A stretch of DNA of 64,000 bases from Chaetoceros tenuissimus (Eukaryota; Bacillariophyta; Thalassiosirophyceae; Chaetocerotales; Chaetocerotaceae). Of the stretch, positions 29,894 to 39,594 are shown in pieces. The stretch is taken from contig BLLK01000046.1 of assembly GCA_021927905.1 (NCBI GenBank), positions 868,001-932,000 on the forward strand, written 5' to 3'. A program made the position numbers and the translations under genes. Each line of letters starts with the position of its first letter. Positions within the stretch are counted from its first letter, which is position 1. The notes under the pieces are model-generated. The model searched no databases. It was not told the DNA's origin and was given only the letters and a program-made list of their open reading frames with translations.

Positions 29894-32800
29894 TCATGTT
29901 GTGTTGTTAATTTGGGAGTCAAGTATTTCGCGATGTCGTTTGTAGTGATGTCGACGTTGTGGATTTTCTCGATATTGTATGGTTGCTGTGTATGGTGGGT
30001 GTGGTTTATTGTATGTGAGTGTCCACGGGGATGTGATTGATCTGAGGAGGACGGCATGATTTTCGTCATTTAATATGGCATGGAGGTATACCATTTCATT
30101 GCTGAGCTTACGGAGGGTGTTCGGGAGGAGAAGTCTGTAATGGTAAAGTGTTCTGTCAGTTACGAACTCAGGTGGTAGAGTTGCCATGAGATATATTATG
30201 GCAAGTACATAGATAGTTGGTGTTTCGTTTGGTTTGTTGGCAGTGAACTGGAGTACGTCTGTCTCATCCAAAGTTGGTTCCGGGAGTTCATCAAGATGAC
30301 ATCCTTCGTAGAAAAGGAGTCTAAGTTGGAATGGAGGGTTCATTGAGAGAGGAGGATAAAACGTTAAAATAAAGGTTTCAGGTGTTGGTCCTAGTGACTG
30401 GTTTGGATCACGTTTATCATGGGAATGGAAGCTCCAGGTGATTGTCAGGCGGCCTGTTAGACCAGACATGTATTCTCTCATGGGATGATGTTGATATATA
30501 GAGACTGGTACAATGTCCACATGGGGTAGTGATCGATCCAGATTTGGGAGGTTGTCATCAAAGTGGGCTTCAGGATAATGTCCAAATTCTGGTGCACGAA
30601 TTCCGTCAATAAAGGGGAAAGCTGGTCTGGTGTATGTGAGATAGACAGATCCAGGGTAGCTGAATAAAGCTTGATGCGAATATCTGTATACATTCGTAAC
30701 TATGTTGTGAGATCTGGTGGCAGGGCTCGTATAGGTTGTAGGAAAAGGCATTGGAGGTGGTCTCGGAGGAAGGATTCGATGCGTGAGGAAAGTTTCTTCC
30801 TCGGGAAAGTCTTGAAATAGGAAGTCTGGATCCTTCGTGAAAGGATATAGGTCCTGCGGAGGGGTGACTATGGTTGGAATGAAGATATCTGTCGATGGTA
30901 GAGGACAGTGAGAGGGAGGCTGTTGTAATGGATCAGGAAGGAAGCATATTGGAGTGGTGTGAACATGTGAAATGACAGAGGGAGTAGTTCTCCTGGTTAA
31001 CCGGAACCATGTGGAGGAGGGATTATTTTGAAGCATAATAGTAATGATGCAGCAAGCGTCGCATGGCATGTCTGGGAACTTAGGAGGAGTAATGGTTGTG
31101 TCACAAGTAATACATGTATGGATATCATGAGGATCATGGCTGGAGACATGAGCTGAATTAGGGATAAGTAGTGAACAATTATTGCAGAGATGGGTGTTAC
31201 AGATTTGAATCGGAGCAGATGTGCTACATGCGCAGAAAGTTGTTGCCGTGGTTAGTTTGGAATGAGTATAATATGGGGAGAGTGGAGGGAATTCACGAGT
31301 CAGGGACGGAGTAGTTAGAATGAGACTGGAGTATGCAATAAGTTGTAGGACCAGCTGTTGAAGATCCTGACGAGGTTTTTCATATTGAGCATCTGCAGGG
31401 TTGAGGAAGTTAATGTGTGGTGAAATGTCATGTAGCACTGTGAATGGAATGGTGTTACAAATGATATCCCTGAGTTCGTCTAGTGGAACAGGGACTATGG
31501 CAATATTATTTGCAATAGTTGTGGTTTGCATTCTATGCGTGGATACAGGCGTATATTGGAGAAAGAGGGAGATGGCATTTGGTCGAGATATGATTTGAGC
31601 TATGAGCCTGGTGGAAATATTGACGGCCTCTAGCATGAGACGGCATTGTGTACATTGGACTGACATGGCAGTAGTGGTCCATGGAATGCCTGCAGCTTTG
31701 CGTAAGATACACCAGGGTCCCGGGCAGTCTGATTTCTGTCTTTTTCTTCTGGGAGGCTTGGAAGACTTTGATGAAGGGACGTGAGGGGAGGGTGCAGGGA
31801 CTGGTGGCAGTCTATCAGCTTTGATGATTTTTCGGATGTATTCTTGTAACGTAGAGTTTATTTTGAGTTGCAGCGAGCGCGCCTTTGTTTGAAGTGCCTG
31901 AAGCAGAGTTCGAAATAGATGTGAGAGGAGGTCAGCAATGTCATTAACTTTGTGATTCGTTGCCCTTGCTTTTCGAATGATGGATTGGACTGAGGTTAAG
32001 TCCGCATGATCGGAGTCGTCATCAAGGAGATTAAGAATGACAGAGAGAGATGGTGGGTCCTCCTTATGTTGCGGATCTACCGGGTGACGGGATTGTAGAG
32101 ATTTGAGGAATTTGGTTGTCAGCATGGCAAAGTAGTCCTCGATTGCAATATGAGTGTTTGTGGGTAATAAGCCAAGGATGGCAATGACTGTGGAATGCTC
32201 CAGAGGGTGCATTGGAGGACCGCATGATGGGCCCATAAGGTGAGTATAGTGAGCTGTAGTAGGAGGGTATAATGTTGGATCTGGTCCGTCATGTCTCCAG
32301 TGAGGCTTATTGGGGTAGCCAAGGTCTTTAAAGGGAGGGTATTCCGTGGTAGCAGCATAGTCTCGTTTCTCTTTATCCGTTAGTGCTGTGATAAAAGTGA
32401 CATTTTGAATAGCTGCTCGTAGGAATTTGGTGAACCTAGGGATATATCTGTTCGGTATCTGGTATGGGAATATGAAGTTGATGAGGTATGCTGTGACTGT
32501 GTCTAATTCATGGAGGATTGCGTTTATTGGTCGAAGGAGACTTTGACGTTTTCGGAGAATCACTTTATGCGTGCATGCAATATGATGATGTGTAATTGTT
32601 GCAGGAATGGTGGAGTCTGGACAAAAAGGACATTGGAGCATTGTTGAGGTATATTTACGCTGAGGGAGGTTTGCAGTAGGATGGCATCGCCGTTGCATGG
32701 AGAGGCGATATTCCTTGTTAATTTTTACATATCTTGAGTGCGAATATGCTTTATCCTGAGCTATCTCCCGAAGGACACGGTTATTATGAAATTTCTCCAA

Positions 32801-34771
32801 AGGATCAGTGAAATATAGTCCAAAGTGGAGGAACCATTGGGCTGAGTCACTAATTGCTATTTTGAAGTTGTGGTTCACGAATTGGTTTTGTATATATTGG
32901 GTACTATCAGTGTTGATTGTTCTTTGGTTATGATGAGGTACGTATTGTAGTATTGTTATTGGTGGTTGAGGAATATCAGGAATAAGCATAGCTGGTGTGT
33001 TGTCATCTGTGAGTGACTTAGCCGGACGTGATGCACCTCTATCTGCCCATGTATTTGCCAGTGCAAAGTTTATGTTTGGATGAGGTGGAATTGTCACCGT
33101 TTTCTTGTCAGGAGTTGTTGTTGTTTTTAGCTTTCCTGTATTTGTAAGCTGGTGGGAGTTTATATGGAGAAAGAGGTGGTGTCCGATGAGAAGTCCCGCC
33201 GTAGTGTCATTGGATAATGCCGCTTCAGTGGAAGTAGTTGAGTGGGCATCAGAAGATTGGAGATGACATATCGTCTTTGGGGCTAAATCACTGGTGAGTG
33301 TAGTAAGTATTTCCTGAAAGGACTGTATGACATGTTGAGGAACTTGTGGATCACATCGGATCCTGGATGGACGGAGAGTAGCATCAGGCCAGTGATGCTG
33401 TAGTGCTTGGCTGAGTTCTGAGTAGTGATGAATGGATGTTGTATGTATGTATCGCCTGAGTATAGTTCGAATTGTGTGTGACTTGGGGAAGAAATAGAGG
33501 AATACTTGGAGGAGAACAAGCTTAGAGTCAAGGAGGAATATCGTGGGTACATGGCATGGACATGTATTAAGGGACATGGTAAGGGCCATGGATTCGCCCA
33601 TGTTATTGTCTGTGAATTTGGTTCCATAGGATTTGGCAAGAACATGGTTTCGAAGGAGGATCGGTAGAGGGGGTATTCGAAGAGGAGAAGTGGAGCGCTT
33701 TGTATCAAAGTGCATGAGAATACTAGCTGCTATTGTGCATTCAGTAGTGTGATTATAGGCAGAATCAGAGGAGAAAAGAAGAGGAGACGAGTAGCGTCTA
33801 AAGATCCCTGGGAAGATGCTTGGTGTATTGCGTCGATGCCGAATGGATAGACGATGTAGGTTTTGAAAACTACGTAGCGAGCGATGAGGCGAATCTGTCC
33901 ATGATGGATATTCTTCATCGCCAAATAGAGATATTGGTGTAAATGCAGAGAGAGGGAGGGGATGATTGTTGAGAAAGTATGTTGGGTCAGCGTATCTAGG
34001 TTTGCTCATGAAGTCGAGCTCAAAGAAATGAGAGAGGTGATTGTAGTGTGGCATCAGCTCTCTTGATGCAGCTTGAATTGTGTATATGCCCTGGGAGGAT
34101 GGGGAGGTTTGAAGAGATAAGGAATTGTTGTCTGTGCATCTTCGAGGTAACGTATCGTGTGGATTTTCTGTGATTTCCGAGTAGGCTTGTGGATCATGAA
34201 AGTGAGACACGGGAGTATGATAAAGTTCATGTACTGAGAGAATTAAGTTGCGATAAGGAGTTTCAATTAAAGTATGTATCTTGTTATGCTCATTTAGGAT
34301 AGATACGAGAGGAGATGGTTGGTCTCGCTGGCAAGGAGACGGATGGCCTAATGCTGTGACTCTGTCATCCTGATCTTGGAGTAGAGCAATGGCTTTATTG
34401 ACAATAGGTAGCTCAGTCGGACGAATGTATATACCAAGTAGTGCTAGTTGTTGGATCGCATGAGGTATTGTATCGAGTGGATCATATTCACGAGCTGTGA
34501 ATGTCAACCTATGTAGCATGGCACGCATTCTTGTTTGTAGAAGATTTGTGTATTGGGGATGGGGAGCATTAAGGGAAACAAATAGTTCTCTTGCTAGTGC
34601 GATTGCAATTTGTATCGTTAGGATGCCTTTAAAACCTTGTCCTAATTGATGTCGAGGGAGGAAAATGTTGTAGAATTGGTCTGCAGGGAGAGTGAGATCA
34701 TATGCCTTGGTGGCATGGCGATAGAGTGTGATGTGATCGTCTTTGACTGCTTTGTGGAGATCATAGGACAT
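29894..34771 (-). CDS. retroelement polyprotein fragment: RNase H, CCHC knuckle, long Cys/His-containing C-terminus
   Basis: 1625 aa from the first Met; the frame is open further upstream to the element's broken end, so this is not a natural start. Residues ~330-582 fit RNase H: Asp336 ('SSDSAYN'), Glu393 ('NMGESMAL'), Asp415 ('FLLDSKLVL') and Asp577 ('NFALANTWADRGA'), the DEDD set, with a large insert. A knuckle follows at 714-733 (C714-x2-C717...H730-x2-C733), as after RNase H in R1/I-type LINEs. Some 890 more residues carry further Cys groups: 1016/1021/1040/1043 and a dense cluster at 1180-1241. I recognise no endonuclease motif there. No reverse transcriptase motif is present. The product is probably inactive by itself. 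The domain order points to a LINE-type element, but the class is open. Confidence 0.7.
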   Translation of the reverse strand: MSYDLHKAVKDDHITLYRHATKAYDLTLPADQFYNIFLPRHQLGQGFKGILTIQIAIALARELFVSLNAPHPQYTNLLQTRMRAMLHRLTFTAREYDPLDTIPHAIQQLALLGIYIRPTELPIVNKAIALLQDQDDRVTALGHPSPCQRDQPSPLVSILNEHNKIHTLIETPYRNLILSVHELYHTPVSHFHDPQAYSEITENPHDTLPRRCTDNNSLSLQTSPSSQGIYTIQAASRELMPHYNHLSHFFELDFMSKPRYADPTYFLNNHPLPLSAFTPISLFGDEEYPSWTDSPHRSLRSFQNLHRLSIRHRRNTPSIFPGIFRRYSSPLLFSSDSAYNHTTECTIAASILMHFDTKRSTSPLRIPPLPILLRNHVLAKSYGTKFTDNNMGESMALTMSLNTCPCHVPTIFLLDSKLVLLQVFLYFFPKSHTIRTILRRYIHTTSIHHYSELSQALQHHWPDATLRPSRIRCDPQVPQHVIQSFQEILTTLTSDLAPKTICHLQSSDAHSTTSTEAALSNDTTAGLLIGHHLFLHINSHQLTNTGKLKTTTTPDKKTVTIPPHPNINFALANTWADRGASRPAKSLTDDNTPAMLIPDIPQPPITILQYVPHHNQRTINTDSTQYIQNQFVNHNFKIAISDSAQWFLHFGLYFTDPLEKFHNNRVLREIAQDKAYSHSRYVKINKEYRLSMQRRCHPTANLPQRKYTSTMLQCPFCPDSTIPATITHHHIACTHKVILRKRQSLLRPINAILHELDTVTAYLINFIFPYQIPNRYIPRFTKFLRAAIQNVTFITALTDKEKRDYAATTEYPPFKDLGYPNKPHWRHDGPDPTLYPPTTAHYTHLMGPSCGPPMHPLEHSTVIAILGLLPTNTHIAIEDYFAMLTTKFLKSLQSRHPVDPQHKEDPPSLSVILNLLDDDSDHADLTSVQSIIRKARATNHKVNDIADLLSHLFRTLLQALQTKARSLQLKINSTLQEYIRKIIKADRLPPVPAPSPHVPSSKSSKPPRRKRQKSDCPGPWCILRKAAGIPWTTTAMSVQCTQCRLMLEAVNISTRLIAQIISRPNAISLFLQYTPVSTHRMQTTTIANNIAIVPVPLDELRDIICNTIPFTVLHDISPHINFLNPADAQYEKPRQDLQQLVLQLIAYSSLILTTPSLTREFPPLSPYYTHSKLTTATTFCACSTSAPIQICNTHLCNNCSLLIPNSAHVSSHDPHDIHTCITCDTTITPPKFPDMPCDACCIITIMLQNNPSSTWFRLTRRTTPSVISHVHTTPICFLPDPLQQPPSHCPLPSTDIFIPTIVTPPQDLYPFTKDPDFLFQDFPEEETFLTHRILPPRPPPMPFPTTYTSPATRSHNIVTNVYRYSHQALFSYPGSVYLTYTRPAFPFIDGIRAPEFGHYPEAHFDDNLPNLDRSLPHVDIVPVSIYQHHPMREYMSGLTGRLTITWSFHSHDKRDPNQSLGPTPETFILTFYPPLSMNPPFQLRLLFYEGCHLDELPEPTLDETDVLQFTANKPNETPTIYVLAIIYLMATLPPEFVTDRTLYHYRLLLPNTLRKLSNEMVYLHAILNDENHAVLLRSITSPWTLTYNKPHPPYTATIQYRENPQRRHHYKRHREILDSQINNTT

Positions 34772-34789
34772 AGCTAGTACATTAAAGCC

Positions 34790-37559
34790 AATCCCAACAG
34801 ATGCTGTGGCTAACGCCTCTTCAAATGGCGGTATTGCTCTTGAGACTACTTTTGCAGTAGGAGAATTGTGTACTTTGACTCTTGAGTATCATGATGAAAG
34901 TGGGGCTGCTGTATCTAAACCTATTGCCCGCTCCTACGATGGGAACGATTGGGAGAAGACTGCAGGTGCCTTTTCTCAATCACTACCAAAACCAGCTTGC
35001 TCTTCTGACTCGGCTAGCTGCACTATTTTTGACCTACCTCCTCCTGAAGGTGACAAACGCTACGTACTTACATCATACATTCATACTGGATTCGGTGGTA
35101 TGGCTGAAGCTTCTCGCTTCCTTGAACAAAGTACCTTTGGACCCACCCGTGATACTATCAATCAACTTTATTCTGCAGGCGGAGATAAATACAGGGCATG
35201 GGTTTATGATCAAGTTTACAATGTTCCTATGACAAGCCATCGTGAATGGTTTCGTCGCCGCACTGTTCCGGTAAGGATAAAAAAAGAGACAGTATGCTTT
35301 TTCCACAATTACAAGTATTTTACTAACAAAAAATTATTTATATTTTATCTGCAACATAATATCACTATAGCGCCAAGAATATCCATTCCATGCAGCTGCA
35401 CCAGGTACTAAGACTGCATGTGATGAGAATAGTCATTGGCGCATGTTTGCTCTCAGTGATCGAGATGGTATCAGAGGATCTCAATCGGGTGTCTCAAAAT
35501 ATGTTTCCATCAAGTCTTTGAATGGGAGATATGTTTGGTATGTGGAGGGGATGGCAAGAACTACTACAGCGGAATTAGGTTTTCTCTATGATGAAGCTGG
35601 AAATGAACAGGAACCTCTTGAGCTTTTCCCAACCTTGTATTCGGTCCATATGAGAGAAAACGAGAAATTTTCTTGCATAGGATGTCCCGTCAAAGTTGTG
35701 AAAAAATCCAACGCTGGTAGTCAAGGTGGTTACCTCCTCAATCCTAAGGTAGATCTGACTGGTATTGTTAATGACTCAAGTCTCGTTCCTCACGAGATTG
35801 TAAATCTCCCAGAAATTCTTGGCAACAGCAACGAAATGATATCTTTGAATGACGGCGTTGAATTTCAGGCTTCAGCCTATTTCTCGCTATTTAACAAAGC
35901 TAATGATGAGTTCTACTTGAGCGATGCAACCTCCGTATCTCAATCTCAATGCGCAAACCACCCAAGAGTTCGGACTGCTGGTTATGACACACCAACCCAG
36001 CTAAATACTGGAAGCAACGATCAAGTAAAGGGCGATGAGCACCCCGTCTCAGCATTTCCACCACTTTTTGGTAAATCATTCAACGTACAAACAGGCCAGT
36101 TTGAATATCTTCTCTTTGACCCAAAAATGGTATTGCTTGATAACACTGTAGAAAACCCTATTCCGGATGGAGGTGGATTTTTGGAATATGACACTGATGG
36201 TAAAACATTTTGCTCAAACGCACCTAGGAATTTCTTGAACGAAGATGGATGTAAGTGCGCTCATGAAATATTCGAAGATGACAGAAAATACAAACTTACA
36301 TTCATTTCTCTACAGGTAAACTTAGTTTTTCAAAGTATGCCTGCAAAAGCAGAAAGGATGATGCATTCACCGTTGTTGAACAGAACCCTACCGAAGAGGG
36401 AGTAGTTGTATGGTGAGTTTCTCTTCCTATTCTCAAAACGAAAATTGCTGTCATTGTAGACCTTATGAAACTTCTTTTCTGACACTCGTAAATTCCCAAT
36501 TCATTTTGAAATTAGCGGATCTGTTGGTGAAGGTGAGAATTTTTGATGCAGATGATTATTTTTGCATAAACCATATGAATATGGAGTATTTTTCTCTCTA
36601 ACACAGTAATTTGCGTACTTTGTAGTTGGTAATGATGCTCATTTTGATAAATCTAATGCTTTTGACATTCAAGGATTAGCAAAGGGGAAGGAATTGAACT
36701 ATAATATCTATTTGGGTGGTAGATTTATCGAGATGAAAAATATTGTGTGGACTAATCTTGCTTTTTTCGGCAAAGGGCAGTTGAGACAAAGAGTAGCTTG
36801 GTGCGTAAGAGTTAGCATGTTGCATCTCTTTTTTTAAAATGGAAATTCAATCTATATTTGTATGCTAATTGAAAATTCTAACCTCAAAAATCAGGGCGCT
36901 TTATCAAATTATTCCTATTGGTACCCCAGACACTTCATCAACCGGAACTGAGGATTGGTTACAATACTACGATATTTTTGTCAGGCATGCATTTGGTAGC
37001 TACAGGAACATTCTCAAGGAGATTGCTTTCACAGATGTTATGGGAAACTGGCTGACTTTTTACAACAATATGAGTTTGCAGTACAATGTTGATAACTGCG
37101 ATCTCAACACAAGAACATTGGAACAATGTCAAAACACACATCCCGATGAAGTAAGTTCAAAAGTATATGGTCGCTGGACAGTTTAGGTTTGCTCTTCAAG
37201 TTAATTTTTCACACTTTTATTCTTCAAAGAATTTTGCAAGAGAAATCATGCAACTCTTTAGCATTGGGCTTTGGTCACTCAACTTGGACGGTACGAAGAA
37301 GTTTCACAACAATGATCCTGCTCAACCAATTCATGCTTACGATAGTACCGATATCATGAACATGGCAAGAGGTACGTAGTTGATGACGAGCGTAGCGAGT
37401 CTACTAGTGGAGCTTGCTTGTAGTTCTTTAATGCACTTGCTAACTAACTTCAACTCTCTCTTACTCATCTCTTTCTCAGCATGGACAGGTTTTTCTCGCC
37501 AGAGAAGACATAGGGGAAACGCCGAGAGTCCGAGATGGGGGCCACATGTGGACCCAATG
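34790..37559 (+). pseudogene. duplicated DUF1800 gene 5' part (second copy, no start or signal peptide)
   Basis: This is an exact copy of 26747-29516. It begins inside exon 1 at about codon 43, so promoter, start codon and signal peptide are missing. All exon-intron borders are kept: exon 1 remainder to 35270, then 35371-36250, 36316-36412, 36516-36532, 36626-36800, 36895-37150, 37230-37371 and 37480 to ~37559. The reading frame in the copy is intact up to the element. An ATG at 34806 could start a short frame without secretion signal. Because no base change is seen, the duplication must be very recent or be an assembly product. Confidence 0.85.
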
Positions 37560-39594
37560 TACTTAGGTTTAGGTTTAGGTTTAGGTTATCGTTCTATTAC
37601 ACTTGAGCATGCTACCACCGGTCCCACTATGACGCCACTCCACTGGGGAGGACAGTGTTAGAAGATGTTTTGTAGCACGCCTCGGGACCATGATCACATA
37701 GGATGAGGAGTGCCGCACGTCACTTTGCGTGCCGCGTGCACTCGACCTCCTTTAGACGAGATCGGGGACACTGACGGAGAAAGGTGCTCCTATCCATGCC
37801 CCGGTTACAAAGGAGTCCTCCAGGCGAGGAGTACTCCTAGGGGTAGGTCACCAATCCACCACCAATTTGTGGAGCTGCTGCCGAGGCAGCTGCTCCACTG
37901 GTTCGATATATACCCAGGCTATTCCTTGTTCCTGTTTCATGTTGTGTTGTTAATTTGGGAGTCAAGTATTTCGCGATGTCGTTTGTAGTGATGTCGACGT
38001 TGTGGATTTTCTCGATATTGTATGGTTGCTGTGTATGGTGGGTGTGGTTTATTGTATGTGAGTGTCCACGGGGATGTGATTGATCTGAGGAGGACGGCAT
38101 GATTTTCGTCATTTAATATGGCATGGAGGTATACCATTTCATTGCTGAGCTTACGGAGGGTGTTCGGGAGGAGAAGTCTGTAATGGTAAAGTGTTCTGTC
38201 AGTTACGAACTCAGGTGGTAGAGTTGCCATGAGATATATTATGGCAAGTACATAGATAGTTGGTGTTTCGTTTGGTTTGTTGGCAGTGAACTGGAGTACG
38301 TCTGTCTCATCCAAAGTTGGTTCCGGGAGTTCATCAAGATGACATCCTTCGTAGAAAAGGAGTCTAAGTTGGAATGGAGGGTTCATTGAGAGAGGAGGAT
38401 AAAACGTTAAAATAAAGGTTTCAGGTGTTGGTCCTAGTGACTGGTTTGGATCACGTTTATCATGGGAATGGAAGCTCCAGGTGATTGTCAGGCGGCCTGT
38501 TAGACCAGACATGTATTCTCTCATGGGATGATGTTGATATATAGAGACTGGTACAATGTCCACATGGGGTAGTGATCGATCCAGATTTGGGAGGTTGTCA
38601 TCAAAGTGGGCTTCAGGATAATGTCCAAATTCTGGTGCACGAATTCCGTCAATAAAGGGGAAAGCTGGTCTGGTGTATGTGAGATAGACAGATCCAGGGT
38701 AGCTGAATAAAGCTTGATGCGAATATCTGTATACATTCGTAACTATGTTGTGAGATCTGGTGGCAGGGCTCGTATAGGTTGTAGGAAAAGGCATTGGAGG
38801 TGGTCTCGGAGGAAGGATTCGATGCGTGAGGAAAGTTTCTTCCTCGGGAAAGTCTTGAAATAGGAAGTCTGGATCCTTCGTGAAAGGATATAGGTCCTGC
38901 GGAGGGGTGACTATGGTTGGAATGAAGATATCTGTCGATGGTAGAGGACAGTGAGAGGGAGGCTGTTGTAATGGATCAGGAAGGAAGCATATTGGAGTGG
39001 TGTGAACATGTGAAATGACAGAGGGAGTAGTTCTCCTGGTTAACCGGAACCATGTGGAGGAGGGATTATTTTGAAGCATAATAGTAATGATGCAGCAAGC
39101 GTCGCATGGCATGTCTGGGAACTTAGGAGGAGTAATGGTTGTGTCACAAGTAATACATGTATGGATATCATGAGGATCATGGCTGGAGACATGAGCTGAA
39201 TTAGGGATAAGTAGTGAACAATTATTGCAGAGATGGGTGTTACAGATTTGAATCGGAGCAGATGTGCTACATGCGCAGAAAGTTGTTGCCGTGGTTAGTT
39301 TGGAATGAGTATAATATGGGGAGAGTGGAGGGAATTCACGAGTCAGGGACGGAGTAGTTAGAATGAGACTGGAGTATGCAATAAGTTGTAGGACCAGCTG
39401 TTGAAGATCCTGACGAGGTTTTTCATATTGAGCATCTGCAGGGTTGAGGAAGTTAATGTGTGGTGAAATGTCATGTAGCACTGTGAATGGAATGGTGTTA
39501 CAAATGATATCCCTGAGTTCGTCTAGTGGAACAGGGACTATGGCAATATTATTTGCAATAGTTGTGGTTTGCATTCTATGCGTGGATACAGGCG
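37560..39594 (-). mobile_element. same retroelement, short copy (2.0 kb)
   Basis: Identical to 29517-31551 but ending 3238 bp earlier at its 5' side. It contains the 545 C-terminal codons of the element protein (37937-39574), the 3' hairpin (37869-37898) and the (TTTAGG)n tail. Its 5' side meets the host gene directly at 39595, where the host frame resumes with 'NLTNKNFFTGDRYPLC'. Confidence 0.78.
37937..39574 (-). pseudogene. C-terminal fragment of the retroelement protein (545 aa)
   Basis: Identical to residues 1081-1625 of the frame at 29894-34771. It holds the dense Cys cluster ('FCACST', 'CNTHLCNNC', 'CITC', 'CDACC') and the C-terminal region, but lacks RNase H and the CCHC knuckle. The Met at 39574 is internal in the longer copy. 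It is not expected to be functional. Confidence 0.8.

Larger units (their letters stand above)
26747..31551 (+). repeat. 4805-bp direct repeat, copy A (gene exons 1-8 plus element 3' part)
   Basis: Identity with 34790-39594 starts at 'AATCCCAACAG' and ends at 'ATACAGGCG'; the flanking bases differ at both ends. Every frame and intron I compared is identical between the copies. The offset is 8043 bp. Confidence 0.96.
29517..34789 (-). mobile_element. 5'-truncated non-LTR-like retroelement, long copy, antisense in exon 8
   Basis: The element lies on the minus strand: its 3' end is at 29517 and its truncated 5' end at 34789. Signs are the (TTTAGG)n tail (29518-29543), the 3' hairpin (29826-29855), a long frame ending at 29894 with RNase H and a CCHC knuckle, and loss of everything upstream, including any reverse transcriptase. 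The frame is still open where the element meets the duplicated gene sequence, as expected for 5' truncation. Base composition differs from the host genes: it is more GC-rich, with a purine-rich + strand. I see no target-site duplication at either end. Confidence 0.72.
34790..39594 (+). repeat. 4805-bp direct repeat, copy B
   Basis: Second copy of 26747-31551. Its left border joins the element's 5' end (…AAAGCC) to host exon 1 sequence. Its right border joins the element to host exon 8 sequence (AATCTTACAAAC). Confidence 0.96.

Noticed and set aside
34806-35411. separate gene starting at ATG 34806
   Set aside because: It is the internal part of exon 1 of the duplicated gene, without promoter or signal peptide; the frame runs into the first intron.
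26747-39594. long terminal repeats of an LTR retrotransposon
   Set aside because: The 4.8-kb direct repeats contain host exons with introns and the element's own 3' end; they lack TG...CA ends and enclose no integrase or protease.
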